Of a stretch of 64,000 nucleotides of DNA, positions 11,693 to 23,105 are shown in pieces. The stretch comes from Candidula unifasciata (lineage: Eukaryota > Mollusca > Gastropoda > Stylommatophora > Geomitridae), in the NCBI GenBank assembly GCA_905116865.2, contig CAJHNH020007902.1, positions 132,501-196,500 of the forward strand, read 5' to 3'. The position numbers and the translations under genes are program-made. The first letter of the stretch is position 1. Each line of letters begins with the position of its first letter. A model generated the notes under the pieces. The model was not told where the DNA came from. It saw only the letters and a list, made by a program, of their open reading frames with translations, and did not search any database.

Positions 11693-11930
11693 ACTAGGGC
11701 TGCGGTAGCACAGTGGCTGACGCTTGCCTGCACACTTGAAGCTCTTAGTTCGAATCAGCACTGGGACTGTGTTGTAAATGACCTGGGTTCTTTCTTAGGT
11801 TAAATCAGCCGGAATGGACTTCCAGGAAATGTTATAGGAAGTACAGGAGGCCATTGCGATGCAATGGTGACCACATTACTCATTGTATGTTGCTTAGCCT
11901 GTTTAACAAAAACAAAAAAAAAGAGTACTA
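11693..11930 (+). mobile_element. tRNA-derived SINE with poly-A-rich tail
   Basis: The head GGGCTGCGGTAGCACAGTGG carries an A-box-like TAGCACAGTGG, and GTTCGAATC about 45 bases on is a B-box. A ~150-bp body follows and the element ends in an A-rich tail near 11905-11925. It does not fold as a true tRNA, since the 5' and 3' ends cannot pair as an acceptor stem. Confidence 0.65.
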
Positions 11931-12677
11931 TAGCATTCGCCCACATGCCGCACTTGTGTGAAAGTGTCTTTTAACTCTTTGCATACCAGATAATTTACCA
12001 TATGAGGTCTATCCAACTAAGTCTACTCAAGGGCCCAAGTGTTGGAAAATGGGGATCGTCGCAGGCCTGGGCGGAGCCCCAGCTTCTTCTTTTTCTCCTT
12101 CTTCTTCTTCTTCTTTTCGAGCTGAAAAACAAAACCGACTACCTTCCAGTTGTAAGGCATTCTTCAAGAAACTGTATTGAGATTTTGCATTTCATTTTCA
12201 ACAGTCCATCCAGTCGCTTCACTGTTAACTGTGGGAGGCAATGCTTCAGACGTAGAATTAATTTATTTGCTTTATTTTAATCAGTTGTTACTCAAGTGTT
12301 GCACCTGAGGAGTTACAGCGAAATATGCCAGGCAATAAATTGTGCAATCTGTTGTTTGTGTCTTCATTGTTCCAATTTACATCTCTGTTCACGTAACCGT
12401 AAGTGCGGAAGCGTAGAAACAAACAAAATAAAGATCCTCCATCCCTTGGCCTTACAACTTTTCTAGGCAAAGGCGGTGGGAAGCCTCTGAAGCTGGTATA
12501 ATCCTTGTTTAAGAGCGTAATTATAATATTGTTCTGAATTGCAAATAAATATAATACAAAATCTGATACAATATGAAACTATAAACATATTTTTAAAGAT
12601 TATTTCTATACATAGTTGAAGGGGGCTGTTTAGGCTCCTCACAAACATTATTTGGGGTGGGGGGGGGCCCTCAGACC
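11930..12677. other. No recognisable gene
   Basis: A short CTT-rich stretch (12087-12116) suggests another retroposon tail. Nothing else is supportable. Confidence 0.4.
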
Positions 12678-12876
12678 CTCTAAACCAGCGGCTGTCAACC
12701 TTTTTTGAGGGCGAACGACCCTTTCACAGGGGTCACCAGAGACTGTTGCAGAACACATATTCATTGAAGTTATGAAGAAGCGACGAAAATAATTGTGTGG
12801 TTGGAGGTCGCCACAACATAAAGAACTTTATTAAAGGGTCGCGGCATTAGGAAGGTTGAGAGCTCCTGCTCTAAAC
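12678..12876. mobile_element. hAT-type MITE with perfect 8-bp target duplication
   Basis: The element 12686-12868 has ends CAGCGGCTGTCAACC and GGTTGAGAGCTCCTG (inverted repeats) and is flanked by CTCTAAAC on both sides (12678-12685, 12869-12876). The GTTCTCAACC-like terminus and 8-bp duplication are the signature of hAT elements. A related copy is at 37657-37888. Confidence 0.85.
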
Positions 12877-13284
12877 ACATTTTATGGGAGGGTGCTCACG
12901 GGGCCTATGCCACCATGTTATGCCACCAATGCATCCGGGTGAACAACCGCCACCGCCTCTCCTTGAACGTCCTATCATTATAACATCGCCATTAAATGTT
13001 CACCAGAACAGACTAGTGCCGTGCAGTGCAGTTCTGTTTTATTGACATCTCGTGCCATAAGGCGTGGTTAATTGAAACTATCACACAGTCTCGCAGTGTT
13101 AGTTGTCAGAAAGCTGGCTAGCTGCACTGTCGTTTGAAGCTGCTATTTGTTATCAGGTAAATTGTTTGTTCATACTTCCAGTGGTTAGTTGTTTTTTTTT
13201 CGGTGCCAGTGGCGACTGTCCTGTTGTCAGAGAACTGGCTGTACCTTATGTTATTAATTTCGTGTGCAAGCTATGATTTGTTGG

Positions 13285-13500
13285 GACTGCTGACTCTATC
13301 AAAGATGTTCTGAGTTCTTAGTGCCGGACTGTTTGTGTCGGCACCTCTAATGGCTGCCTTGTGAAGTTGATGCATGTTTATGCTTATTGGCTTTGCCGAG
13401 ACTGCAGTCTGTGTTAGTTATTTCACAAGGCACAGCAGTTGTGGGCATCTGCGTGTATTTCGTTGGAATGGAGCAATGTGGAGTGACTGTGTACTTGGAA
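13285..13500 (+). mobile_element. Divergent fragment related to R1
   Basis: Shares the 3' half of R1: GACTGTTTGTGT, CAAGGCACAGCAG, GAATGGAGCAA. It is more diverged than the other copies and has no clear ends. Confidence 0.45.
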
Positions 13501-13802
13501 GTGCGATTACCTCTATAAGACAACACACCTTACGTCGCTAGTTACTCTAGGCATGATTTAAATTTCCAAATTGTTTATATTCCGTGCAGTTACCTTAGTA
13601 AACTTTATTGTGAAATTTAAAAAAAAAATCACCAAAAAAAAAAGAGGGGGGGGGGGGGGGGGGGAGGGGAATTGGCTGGAGTGTATACAACTCTATCTTT
13701 AAAAATATTTAGAGGTAAGTTGCGTATCCTTTACAAGACGTTGCAGGAGGAGCTCCAGCATTGATGCTGATGCTGTTTTTTCTAGGTAAATTCTACATTC
13801 AT

Positions 13803-13930
13803 TAGTTTGCCATTGCTGCCTCAACGGTGGATACCAGTATCGAAACCAACGCAAGATTATCTACGGCTAAAGTGTCTGCAGCTGGGATGGAAAACGGCAC
13901 CCCAGCATTACAAGCGCGTTCAAGGGCACA
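13803..13930 (-). mobile_element. tRNA-derived SINE (family III), degenerate
   Basis: Matches the family at 30895-31035: ATCGAAACCAACGCAAGA, then GCAGCTGGGATGGAAAACG. The B-box region is mutated. Confidence 0.5.
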
Positions 13931-14054
13931 AACGCTCACTTGCATTACGGCTTAGGGATTCAGAGAGTCCCATAGTAAAACTGTATGGAAACAGTGAAAA
14001 GAATAACGTAGATAATAAATACAGAATAAATAAATGAATATAAGCACATAGTGG

Positions 14055-15165
14055 TTAACATAGAATAGATAAGACCAGTCGTTTTATATGGCTGTGAAAC
14101 GTGGAGTACAGCTAAAAGAGATGAAGGTTAATTACAGGTTTTCGAAAACAGAGTATAACAGAGGGATTTAAGTATTTGGGAGCAATTTTTACATCAGACG
14201 GAAAACTGGACAAAGAAATTAGCTCCAGATGTGCCAAAGCTAATCAAGTAATGGGTCAACTATCTCCCCTGTTGACACACAAGCCGATACCTCGGAGTAC
14301 TAAAGTGAATCTTATCAGAACTATTTTTTGGCCAACACTATGCTATCAATGCCAAACGTGGACACTTACATCCTCCAATGAACGTACAATTGTGACAACA
14401 GAGATGAAATGCCGTAGAAGAGCTGCAGGAGTTTCAAGGAAAGACAGAATACGAACATGAAATCAGACGAATGCTAGGAATAAAGCCAGTCTTACAGGTC
14501 ATCAAAGAACAACAAATGAAGTGGTTTGGACACCTAACAAGAATGGCCTGGTACTATCTGCCATGGCGAGCCACACTAAAACGTTACAACGGGTTTAGAG
14601 CTAGTGGAAGACCTCGGAAAATATGGAGTGATGTCATTAAGAACAGCCTTACAGAAATGAACATCAGTCTTAATAGTGCTCTTGACAGAGCTCACCAACG
14701 AACATTACATCTCCCCCCGACGCTTCGATGAGGTACAAGGTGGAAGAGAAGAAGAAGAAGAATACAGAGTATTACGACGAATCTTTGGACCTGTCACATG
14801 TGTTAACAGCGGGGAATGGAGAGAAAAGCAACAACGAAATTCATGATCTGTTCAAATGACCAATGATCGTTGACATCATGAGAGGTAATATAATAGGTTG
14901 AAATGGCCGGGGCATATTGAGAGAATGTCAGATGACAGAGAGGTAGAAACTATACATATGGGAGATGAATGGTCGTAGACCACGAGGCAGACCAAGAAGA
15001 CGATGGAGAGATAATGACCAGAGAGATCTGCAAACACTTGGTGTTACCAAATAAAAAGGGAAGGCCAGCCAGAGAGATAAGTGGAGGCGGGTGATATCTG
15101 CAATGAACCACAAGGGCTCGGAATGCGGAAGAAGGAGAAGAAGAAGAAGAAGAAGTGGTTAACAT
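14055..15165 (+). mobile_element. LINE 3' end (family C), split by a LINE-B insertion
   Basis: The host halves 14055-14147 (VVLYGCETWS-like) and 14773-15165 (LRRIFGP, IIRWAGHIERMSDDR-like, RPRGRPRRRWRD) join across the insertion with only small frame shifts. The (GAA)n tail is at 15132-15158. Dead by several frame shifts. Confidence 0.75.
14148..14772 (+). mobile_element. LINE 3' end (family B) nested in family C
   Basis: Encodes YLGAIFTSDGKLDKEISSRC, LCYQCQTWTLT, a frame shift near 14450, then [11 protein letters not shown] and ASGRPRKIWSD, ending in AGAAGAAGAAGAAG. ACAGAGTAT flanks it at 14148-14156 and 14764-14772. Related copies lie in IP6K introns 4 and 5. Confidence 0.8.
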
Positions 15166-15169
15166 AGGA

Positions 15170-16720
15170 ACATCTACGTGAGAAGGGACTTTAAAAGATA
15201 GACAGTGAGGGCTTAGTAAAACAACTTGTAGGGATCGAATAAGTGGTTAATTCTTGTAGACCGAGGTAGACAAATATAAGTGAACCCAGCATCGAGTGCT
15301 TTGGAAAATGGCGTGAGCGTTCACGTCTAGCTCCAAATACTTTGTTTGTGGGCGTTTACTCCCTCCCATTACACATGTATACCGTCCCAGTTTTGGCTTC
15401 CCATCCTCGCGGTGGCGATATAAAGGTTAGTAACTGTCTTTCTCATCCTCTTGAACGAAGTTTTTCGCCAGGGACACAGATGAGTATCATTTATTTAGTA
15501 CATTATGTAGTCACTTCATAGTTAGAGCATATTTGTGTATGTGTGCTGTGTTGTTCTTTGTGTGCTGATGAAGTCTAATCGCCGCAACGTCTGTTGTTTG
15601 TTCTTTGTAATCGGTTTTGTAAAGCTGACATAAACTATTTGTTCATTCCTCACCTTTTTTCTCTTCTCTATAATTTCCTACCCTTTTAAAAACGTCTTAC
15701 TTCAGATCTCTGTCCTTGTTTTTCGGGATCGTTTGAGTATTTTTATTTATGCCAGCATTATAGACTATATTTCTCACTCTGCTTTTGCTCCTTTTGTTGT
15801 TGATCTTTCCAGTCATATGGATGCTACCAGTGCTGTTTCTTCTCATTAGTTTCAGTCAGGTGCCATTTCCACAATAAAGGTTTCATGCAATGGATCTCCA
15901 ACACTGGATGTCTCTTTTGTCTTGTTAGTGCACATTATCAGACCCCTACTCGTTGATGTTGTTTTGTCACCTGAATTGTTGTCTGCCTCTTGCTCTCTTG
16001 CCTTAGATTTTTCCTTTTTAGCTTTCACTTCTTTCCACATTATTCTGCCAGGAGCTCTCTTTTCATTCTCCATAACATCAGAACCTCTGTATTGGTTTGG
16101 GTTTCGTTTCCCTTATATTTACCAAAGAACATTGTCTCTTTCTGATCTCTTTTAGTACCATAACATTTTGTTTTGAATTGCTAAGGAGTTATAAGACACA
16201 ATGAAAACAATGGGAGCTTTCAAAGAGACAACACATACTGTGCTGTATGTTTGCAGATCTTGTCAGATTTCTTCAGCAAGCTTAAACCAAATGTAAAATA
16301 TTTCATTACACACAGGTTGTTGTTTGATACACACTGAATGGAAGCTGATCACACACTGTACGCTGACTGGACAGAAAGAGTTATAGTTACAGCTACTGTT
16401 CTATTCTAATGTGTACCCGGCATAAAACATATAGTTCTTTTTCTTAGCGTTCACCAGCTGTAAACTCCGACAGAAAGTTCAGGTTGTTCGTCCACATATG
16501 TTGATTTTAGTCGTGCTCCACAACTTGAGTTTTGTGCGCACAGCTCTAGTTTATTTGTAGGCAGACCGTTCTTTCCTTGTCTCTCAGGAAGACGCGCTTT
16601 AACTTTGAAGGAGACGTCGATCCTATCTCTGTTGGCCAGGAAATACGTCTATTTGATCGCCCTTTATGACATGCTTGTTATGGGATAGTGGATCTGTTCT
16701 CCGCATTCGAGTTTAGCTGT
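15170..16720. other. No recognisable gene
   Basis: Mostly unique-looking, AT- and pyrimidine-rich DNA. Short open frames on both strands have no family resemblance. Confidence 0.45.
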
Positions 16721-16721
16721 T

Positions 16722-16990
16722 TCCCATGTGGGTTCCGGGGCCCTGTTAAAGGGAAAAGAAAAATAGACCTACTATCTACCCAAAAGCATGTCGTAAGAGT
16801 CGACTAATTGGGAGCTTCCTTCAAAGAGGCAAGGAACTAGCAGTCTGCATACACATGAGTCAGATCTGTAAAACGGATATACACGCAACACTCAGGTTCT
16901 AGAACAGGACTGCAGTCCAGAAGTGGACAAACAACCAGAACTTTCCGCCGGAGTTTACAGCCGGTGAACGCGAAGAAGAAGAAGAAGTTT
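16722..16990 (+). mobile_element. (GAA)-tailed retroposon SINE-I, near full length
   Basis: Begins CCCATGTGGGTTCCGGGG, contains GCATGTCGTAAGAGTCGACT, and ends GAACGCGAAGAAGAAGAAG. Confidence 0.85.
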
Positions 16991-17535
16991 GGCTGTGCTG
17001 AATTGCCAACACACTTTATTCCGTGACTTCAGTACGCATTTACACATACCCTTTTAGTTCATCTTGTTAATGTTTTCCACCCGCATGTAACATTGTCTAC
17101 CTCTTGTCCACGCGCACGCTCATCCGCTGACGGACTAACCAGTCATTCACTCGCGATTGGCCCAACTAAACCCTTTAGTGAACTGAAAAGCGGACGGCTT
17201 CTGGACGTAGAATGAATTGCACGAATATTTTTATCGAGACCTTGACATGACCTTCCTTAATCTGAAAAGAGGGATTGCCTTCCCGTGAATTGTAAACATA
17301 AAAACATAATTGGTCTTTTATAAACTGTCGCTTTTGTGACCTTTGACATTGTATAGGAAAATGTGCTATCTTATTTTTAGTGCGGTGGAATTCACTGCCG
17401 GTTGAATAACCTGCCTTAACTAATCTCTGATTATCTTGGTATACCCGCAACGTGTCTCAAAGTGATCGTTGATTTAGCCACAACACATGTGAAAGTGGCT
17501 AGTTTTTTAGTCTCATCATATATTTAAAGTGGTCA

Positions 17536-17870
17536 GTGGATCAGTCGCGGTCTAAGTCAAAGTGGCCGTTGGATCAGTCGCGCGCGCCTGTGTCAAAGTG
17601 GCCGTTAGATCAGTCGCGCCCTGAGTCAAAGTGGCTGCTGGATCAGTCGCGCCCTGAGTCAAAGTGGCTGCTGGATCAGTCGCGGCCTGAGTTTGAGTGG
17701 CGGCTGGATCAGTCGCGGCCTGAGTTTGAGTGGCGGCTGGATCAGTCGCGGCCTGAGTCAAAGTTGCCGCTGGGTCAGACGCGGCCTGAGTCGAAGTTGG
17801 CGCTGGATCAGTCGCGGCCCGAGTCAAAGTGGCTGCTGGATCAGTCGCGGCCTGAGTCAGAAGTGACCAA
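17536..17870 (+). repeat. 33-bp satellite, about ten copies, open in both directions
   Basis: The unit GTGGCTGCTGGATCAGTCGC + GGCCTGAGTCAAA is a multiple of three. It therefore yields DQSRPESKWLL repeats forward (part of a 124-codon open frame, 17536-17910) and AATDPAATQTQ repeats on the other strand. Flanking single copies of related sequence extend to 17460 and 17970. No signal peptide, intron or homology supports a gene. Confidence 0.85.
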
Positions 17871-17999
17871 TGGTATAGCTACAGCTCATGTGACAGTGGC
17901 TAGTTTTTAAACCGCATCATTAATCGTAGTGGCCAGTGGTTTTGTCACGGACTGAGTCAAAGTGGCCACTCTGTGAAACGTTCAGTTGCACGATTGGAA

Positions 18000-18250
18000 G
18001 TAAAGGAGACTTGTCCTCGCCTTCAGGCGTGTTGGGCATATAGGGCTAGAACTATATTTATAAATAAGCATAAATGTGCTGTAAGATAAATCAGCACTCG
18101 GTGGGTGATGCTGTGTGCCCGTTTAATGCTGGGTCGACCTAGGAATCAAGGTAATTCAACTTAAAAAGCTTCGGCTCTGTTCGGGTTTGAACCCACTACC
18201 TTTTGACCCGCAAGCTAGCGTCTAGCTACTCCACCGCGACGGCTCCCCAG
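18000..18250 (-). mobile_element. tRNA-derived SINE (family V)
   Basis: On the reverse strand, GCGGTGGAGTAGCTAGACGC opens the tRNA-like head and GGGTTCAAACCC is the B-box. The body includes a TCAGCACTCGGTGGGTGATG block shared with 22900-23080 and 51243-51515. Confidence 0.75.
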
Positions 18251-18346
18251 TTGCATGAGATCCTCTAGATACAACGACTTTATTAAATGGTCAATGTTCC
18301 CCTCCAGGGTTGCTGTACATAGGATAAACACCCACATTTGACTACA

Positions 18347-18482
18347 GGTTCCCCGTATGGGGTCCGGGGTCCCATAGTGTGTGTATGTGTGTTGGGGGGG
18401 GGGGGGGGAGAATTGACCCACGGCCTACCCCCAATAATTCATGTCGTAAGAGTCAAGTAAATTGGGAGCTTCCTTTGCAGTC
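18347..18482 (+). mobile_element. SINE-I 5' fragment with poly-G
   Basis: Begins CCCCGTATGGGGTCCGGGG. A 15-base G run (18394-18408) lies just after the first 40 bases, where other copies have GTGGGGAAAACAAG. Ends in ATTGGGAGCTTCC. Confidence 0.7.
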
Positions 18483-18595
18483 GGCCTGTCAATCTTTTTC
18501 ATGTTATATCTAGATGGAGGAGAAGCAAACAAGATAGCTGTAAAAATAAACACACCGAGAAATCGGGGAAAACAGGGGGAGGGGGATAAAAACGA

Positions 18596-18599
<4 letters not shown>

Positions 18600-18671
<72 letters not shown>
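18600..18671 (+). repeat. (CT)n microsatellite, about 35 units
   Basis: An uninterrupted CT dinucleotide run of about 70 bases. Confidence 0.98.
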
Positions 18672-18674
<3 letters not shown>

Positions 18675-18709
18675 CACACAAACACACGCGCTTACACATG
18701 CTGACCTAA

Positions 18710-19030
18710 AGAGAGTGATTGAGCGAGCGGACCAACTGACAAGCAGTGCACCAACTCATATGGGAAGAAGTATACACACAGCAGATATCATAAACGCTGT
18801 GGGCAGTAGACTAATGGATAATGACGAATCTCTGACACTAATACGATTGCATGACGTTGGAGTAGAGCATGATGAAGCACGTCTGTGCCGCCTTTAAGGC
18901 TGAGATAGAAAAAATTCTAACCAAACTGTCAAGGGAACAATTAGTAGAACTACCTTGGAGTGGGAAACTGAACACGCATGGGAATGCCCACTGTGTGCAG
19001 TGACGTCGAATGAGAAAACATAACATATCT
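18710..19030 (+). mobile_element. LINE C-terminal fragment (family E)
   Basis: Forward strand reads PTHMGRSIHTADIINAVG, RLMDNDESLTLIRLHDVGV and a decayed WECPLC-like zinc-binding end. The same sequence order appears at 21960-22210. Confidence 0.65.
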
Positions 19031-19394
19031 CACACAGAATAAATGAGATCGCACAGTCCCTAGGCACCCCCAGGGAGTAATTAATAATTAGTAGGTCGTT
19101 GATTATCTGTCGAGACGTTGATTAAGCAGCCCGTGGCGGTCCACAGTAGACCTGTATATCATGACTGTTTTGTAGTGTCGTTTTCTCCCATCATAGGGAC
19201 TGACGGCGGCAGGAAACAAGCGCGCCGCAACATGGGAGCTTAGACCCCTCGAGGGCCCCCCCTCACCCTAACCCGACCCACATATTATGGGGTGGGGGAG
19301 GAGGAGGCAGGGAGTAGTGCGGGCTGAGGCTTCCACAGTTTATGAGTCTAAACTACCCCACCCTCAAAATTATGTATAGAACATCTTTTTTTTT

Positions 19395-19560
19395 AAAAGT
19401 CGTTTCTCCCTCTTCTTCTTTTTTGTGTCGATATCTGCTTGTACCGCTAGGCGTCGCAGCTCATCAGACGATCGACAGCCGAGCCAGGGCGCGCTCAATC
19501 GCTTGATATGCCGTGATGTTATGCTGTCTCAGGGTGTCAGTTACTCCTTTAGTCAATCAT
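19395..19560 (-). mobile_element. LINE 3' end (family B2)
   Basis: Nearly identical over CTGCTTGTACCGCTAGGCG...GAGCCAGGGCGCGCTCA to 640-720, including the C-terminal codons and the CTT-type tail. Confidence 0.75.
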
Positions 19561-19641
19561 TTATACGTGTCATATTATTTCAAAAATATTTTAGTTATTT
19601 TCCACTCGGCACATTATTATTATATTATTACTACTACTGCT

Positions 19642-20784
19642 ATTATAATTAGGGCTGTACCGAATATTCGCTTCGGGGCCGAATAGTGGACCTAATAACC
19701 ATTCCGTATTTGACCGAATACTTGCGGTCGGACCGAATACGATAGTGGTTACCTTACACCCGGTTCTGCATACACTGCGATGGACTGAAATAACTCTCTC
19801 CTTAACACAGTAGTTGCTGTTGCCTAAGTCTGTCGTAGCGGGGGAAACTGCGACCCGGTACAGCAGCTGGCAAGGTGTTTGCCTGTTGACTGGACCGAGG
19901 TATTACAGCAGAGGTTCTCAAACTGGGTGCGTATGCCAGGGGTGCCGCGGCGAAAATTAAGAAAAGTCGGCTATAAATTGTGACATTATTAAAGAAGGCA
20001 TAAAGATACTTAAAAGTTGAAATTTGAATTGTTTTTCCTCGCCACTGTCGAAAAGAGTTTTTCCCGCTTGTTTCACACTTAAAGTGTATCATGGTGCATA
20101 AAATACCTCCAGAAGCGTGCTAAAAACTGTCTTTGTATTTATCTCGAGGTGCGACCGATCCTCCATCTGTATTCGTGAAGGTGCAGCGGATAAGTGAGGT
20201 AGTGATTACATTTTGGCTGAAATTTTAAAGTGGAAAATGTGGTCTGTACAATAGTAACTGTTAGCCTCGTCAAGTAAGCACTTATATTTAAGGGCAATGC
20301 GTTGTGAGTCCTGGACAGGCCAAACAATTTCTTGAGGCCTCAGAGATGTGGTTTTACAGAACAACGCTTAAAATATCTTGGACAGAAAAAAAAAGCAACC
20401 AAGAGGTTTTGAAAAAGCGGGAGCTCGAAGACAACTAATCACAGACATCAGAAGGAGACAGTCATCATTTTTCGGCCATGTTATGAGAAGAAGGAAAATG
20501 GAACATGTGGTGACCACTGGAAAGTTCTGTGGAAGGAGGGATAGAGGAAGACAACGAGATAAGATTTTTGACAGTCTTGTTGCATGACATGGAGGTGTGT
20601 CAGCACACGAACTAATACATGCTGCAGGAGATCGCAGATTGTGGCGATGCATAATCGCCCACGCCAGTCGGCAAGGCACCTGATGATGATGGTATACTAT
20701 TCGTAATCGGCCGAATAGTTTGTCCTGCTATTCGTATTCGGCCGAATAGTGAAAATCACTATTCGGTACAGCCCTAATTATGAA
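19642..20784. mobile_element. hAT-like DNA transposon, 1.1 kb, carrying a nested LINE
   Basis: Perfect terminal inverted repeats TAGGGCTGTACCGAATA at 19650 and 20760-20776. Subterminal CCGAATA motifs are repeated at both ends, and the 8-bp flanks ATTATAAT/ATTATGAA agree at 6 of 8 positions. There is no transposase frame inside, so it is non-autonomous. A second hAT-like terminus (CAGAGGTTCTCAAACTGGG, from 19912) and a LINE-A fragment lie within it. Confidence 0.75.
20295..20691 (+). mobile_element. LINE 3' end (family A)
   Basis: Encodes SSFFGHVMRRRKMEHVVTTG, then RRDRGRQRDK, and after a stop ELIHAAGDRRLWRC, ending in GATGATGATG. This is the C-terminal region of a non-LTR retrotransposon. 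Best intact copy of the family in the window. Confidence 0.8.
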
Positions 20785-21036
20785 ACACTGAAAATGACTA
20801 GACCTCTTCAGCCCTTTCCACCCCGCCCCGTAGAAAATGTGTAGGAGGTCTGAGCTCCGCTCCCCCATGTTTTCTTTGTGTCGGCACCCCTGTATTGGAG
20901 AAGTACTTCATGTCACCCAGCCACAGCTAAAACGTGCCCGTACTCGCTAGAAGATACCACATATTCACTGCACAATCAAACAGCTTTACACCGTGTGGAA
21001 CACCACAACAGGAAGTTTCAGTCAAGAGGATCTCGA

Positions 21037-21365
21037 CTTTATTGTCCCCATGTGGGTTCTGGGACCCCATTTTGATTTGCGGAAAGGTGGGGGGGGGGGG
21101 GGTTTGAACCACTGCCTCCATTACACGGCTGTCGTAAAAGGCGATTCATTATGTATATTTTTTCCTGAAGTCGGGGCGCGTCTGCCTGGGCAACGATGAG
21201 CCAACAGTCTGCACACTGTCAAACGAAAGTGCACACACAATTCAAGTCCTTCAGTAAGACCAAAGTCCAGTAGTGGAAAGGGGGGGGGGGACCACAGCTA
21301 CTTCGGAAGTTTACAGCGGGTGCAAGTAAGCAGAAGAAGAAGGAGGAGGAGAAAAAGAAGAAGGA
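21037..21365 (+). mobile_element. SINE-I with poly-G and (GAA/GGA) tail
   Basis: Begins CCCCATGTGGGTTCTGGG. A 14-base G run is at 21089-21102, and the tail of GAAGAAG/GGAGGA units runs from about 21330 to 21400. Confidence 0.75.
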
Positions 21366-21759
21366 GGAGGAGGAATAAAAAAAAAAGAAGAAAAGAAAAA
21401 GAAGAATACACTCCGTTGTACCGGGTGGTAAGATCTATGGCTGCGCCTTTATTCTCATATTTCCCAAGAAAATGAAAGACCTTGAGTGAACAACATAAGC
21501 TGCGAAAGTATGGGGAATAGTAGGTCTGCTATCGAAATGTAGAAGGCGTTGCGAATTTTTGTCAAGGGGGAGTAAAGGGGAGGGAGTAGCTTAAATAAAC
21601 AATCTGCATCTGATATGGCAGTAATGCGGCAAGTTCAGAAATGTTTTATTGACCTTCTGTAAAGTATGCTATCTGGGGTCTTGTATGTGTGGTCTTTACG
21701 TCGTCACGTTGTGAAAATATGCGGCTTTTTTAGTTTTGACTATGAGACGACACCTACAC

Positions 21760-21920
21760 CCTACCTTCAGAGAAAAGGCAAGATGGACTGATAATCAGAC
21801 TGATACTGGTACCTTGGGAGTTGGAACTCTTTGCTGGCTGCTGAAGATGAGGATGGAGCACGTGTGAGAATGTAGCGAGTGCTGTAGTATCAGTTCTTGA
21901 GTCAGCTCAACTCAGCTAAA
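21760..21920 (+). mobile_element. LINE C-terminal fragment (family E)
   Basis: Matches GGAACTCTTTGCTGGCTGCTG and TGAAGATGAGGATGGAGCAC, the codons for [11 protein letters not shown] seen at 51600. Decayed. Confidence 0.6.
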
Positions 21921-21959
21921 TGCCCCTTTAACTCCTGCTGTCTGTAGGCATATTGCATA

Positions 21960-22210
21960 AAAATTGTCGACGCTTAACATCAACCCTCTACGAGTTGCTA
22001 AGTTGGTTGATAATGCCGAATTTCTGACACTAATACGATCGGGTGACCTGGGAGTACAACATGGTGAAGAACGTCAATGTCGCCTTCGAGGCCGAGATCA
22101 GAGACGTTATAACCAGCTCTTCATTGGAACATACAGTAGAGATACCAAGAAGTGGCTGCTGCATCGGAGGACAGGGCACGCATGGTAATGCCTAATATGT
22201 AGTGCCATCG
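21960..22210 (+). mobile_element. LINE C-terminal fragment (family E)
   Basis: Reads ADNAEFLTLIRSGDLGVQH-like then RRYNQLFIGTYSRD and RRTGHAW. Same module as 18710-19030. Confidence 0.65.
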
Positions 22211-22434
22211 ATTGTGGTTAACATTGTGGAAAAGCATATTTTCATCGTCATATGATAACATCATCATCAGATGCAACATTTGCCGTTAAGCGGAGAAACA
22301 GTTAGCCATCCATTGTTTGATGGAAAGCAGTGGCTACTGCCATTCCGTGTTGATGGAAGCTCTTTCATGTCATCAAGGCGACCGACCCCTTGGGTTCACA
22401 TTAGATCTGTTCATGCGTTGGTAGTTGTTATTAC

Positions 22435-22650
22435 GACTGCATTCTAACCAGATGATCAGACCCTTGTATCTTACATTTCTCGATGAATTTGGCGCATGGT
22501 GTTGTTCCTACAGTTTGTCTGATAATATCATTTCTCACTTTTTCTAGGACAGTCAAGTTGGCGACTTTCCTCTGACATCTTATTTGAAAGGTGTTAATTT
22601 TACCTAGGTTTGCTATCGTAATGCCCAAGTTTGGCACTGGTAGCATAGTT
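22435..22650 (-). mobile_element. LINE 3' fragment (family B2)
   Basis: The reverse strand reads CQRKVANLTVLEKVRNDIIR, QTVGTTPCAKFIEKCK and DHLVRM, the middle of the domain seen at 663-1100. Confidence 0.65.
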
Positions 22651-22714
22651 TTAATATGATATGATTATGCTGTTTATAATCTCATTCTTTACAATCATAC
22701 TTATGTTTGGATGT

Positions 22715-22865
22715 CGACGTTTGTGGCTTGGGCGTTACGAACGCGCTTCGCAATGCCAGGGTGTCGTGTTCGATCCCAACTGCAGACAGTTTGTCTTGCA
22801 TGGCTTCGACAGTGGTACCGAAAACCGAACGTCCAGTAAGCAGTGGCAAACTACTGAAAACAATT
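22715..22865 (+). mobile_element. tRNA-derived SINE (family III)
   Basis: Head TTTGTGGCTTGGGCGTTACG, B-box GTGTTCGATCCC, then CTTCGACAGTGGTACCGAAA. Other copies: 13803, 28305, 28975, 30895. Confidence 0.7.
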
Positions 22866-22899
22866 AAGCAAGGAGCTCAAACGTTGGGACCCTGTGCTA

Positions 22900-23105
22900 G
22901 TCTATGCAGAGTAAAGAGTCATTTTCCACACTTTCAGGCGTATCAGGCATACAGGACTAGGTCAGTATTTTATAGACCAGTCGGCACTTGGTGAATGATA
23001 TGGTCCGCATTACGTCGGCCGCTTTTACATCCCAAATACTTTACCGGATACCTCTTTAAGGCTGGATCGACCTGAGAGGCAAGGTTTTTTTTTTTTTTTT
23101 TAGTG
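22900..23105 (-). mobile_element. SINE body (family V), head lost
   Basis: Shares the body with 18000-18250 and, in the opposite sense, with 51430-51500 (CTGATTGGTCTGTAAAATA). A poly-T run is present at about 23085-23101. Confidence 0.6.

Noticed and set aside
11693..11770. Functional tRNA gene
   Set aside because: A- and B-box-like motifs are present, but the ends do not pair and a long SINE body follows.
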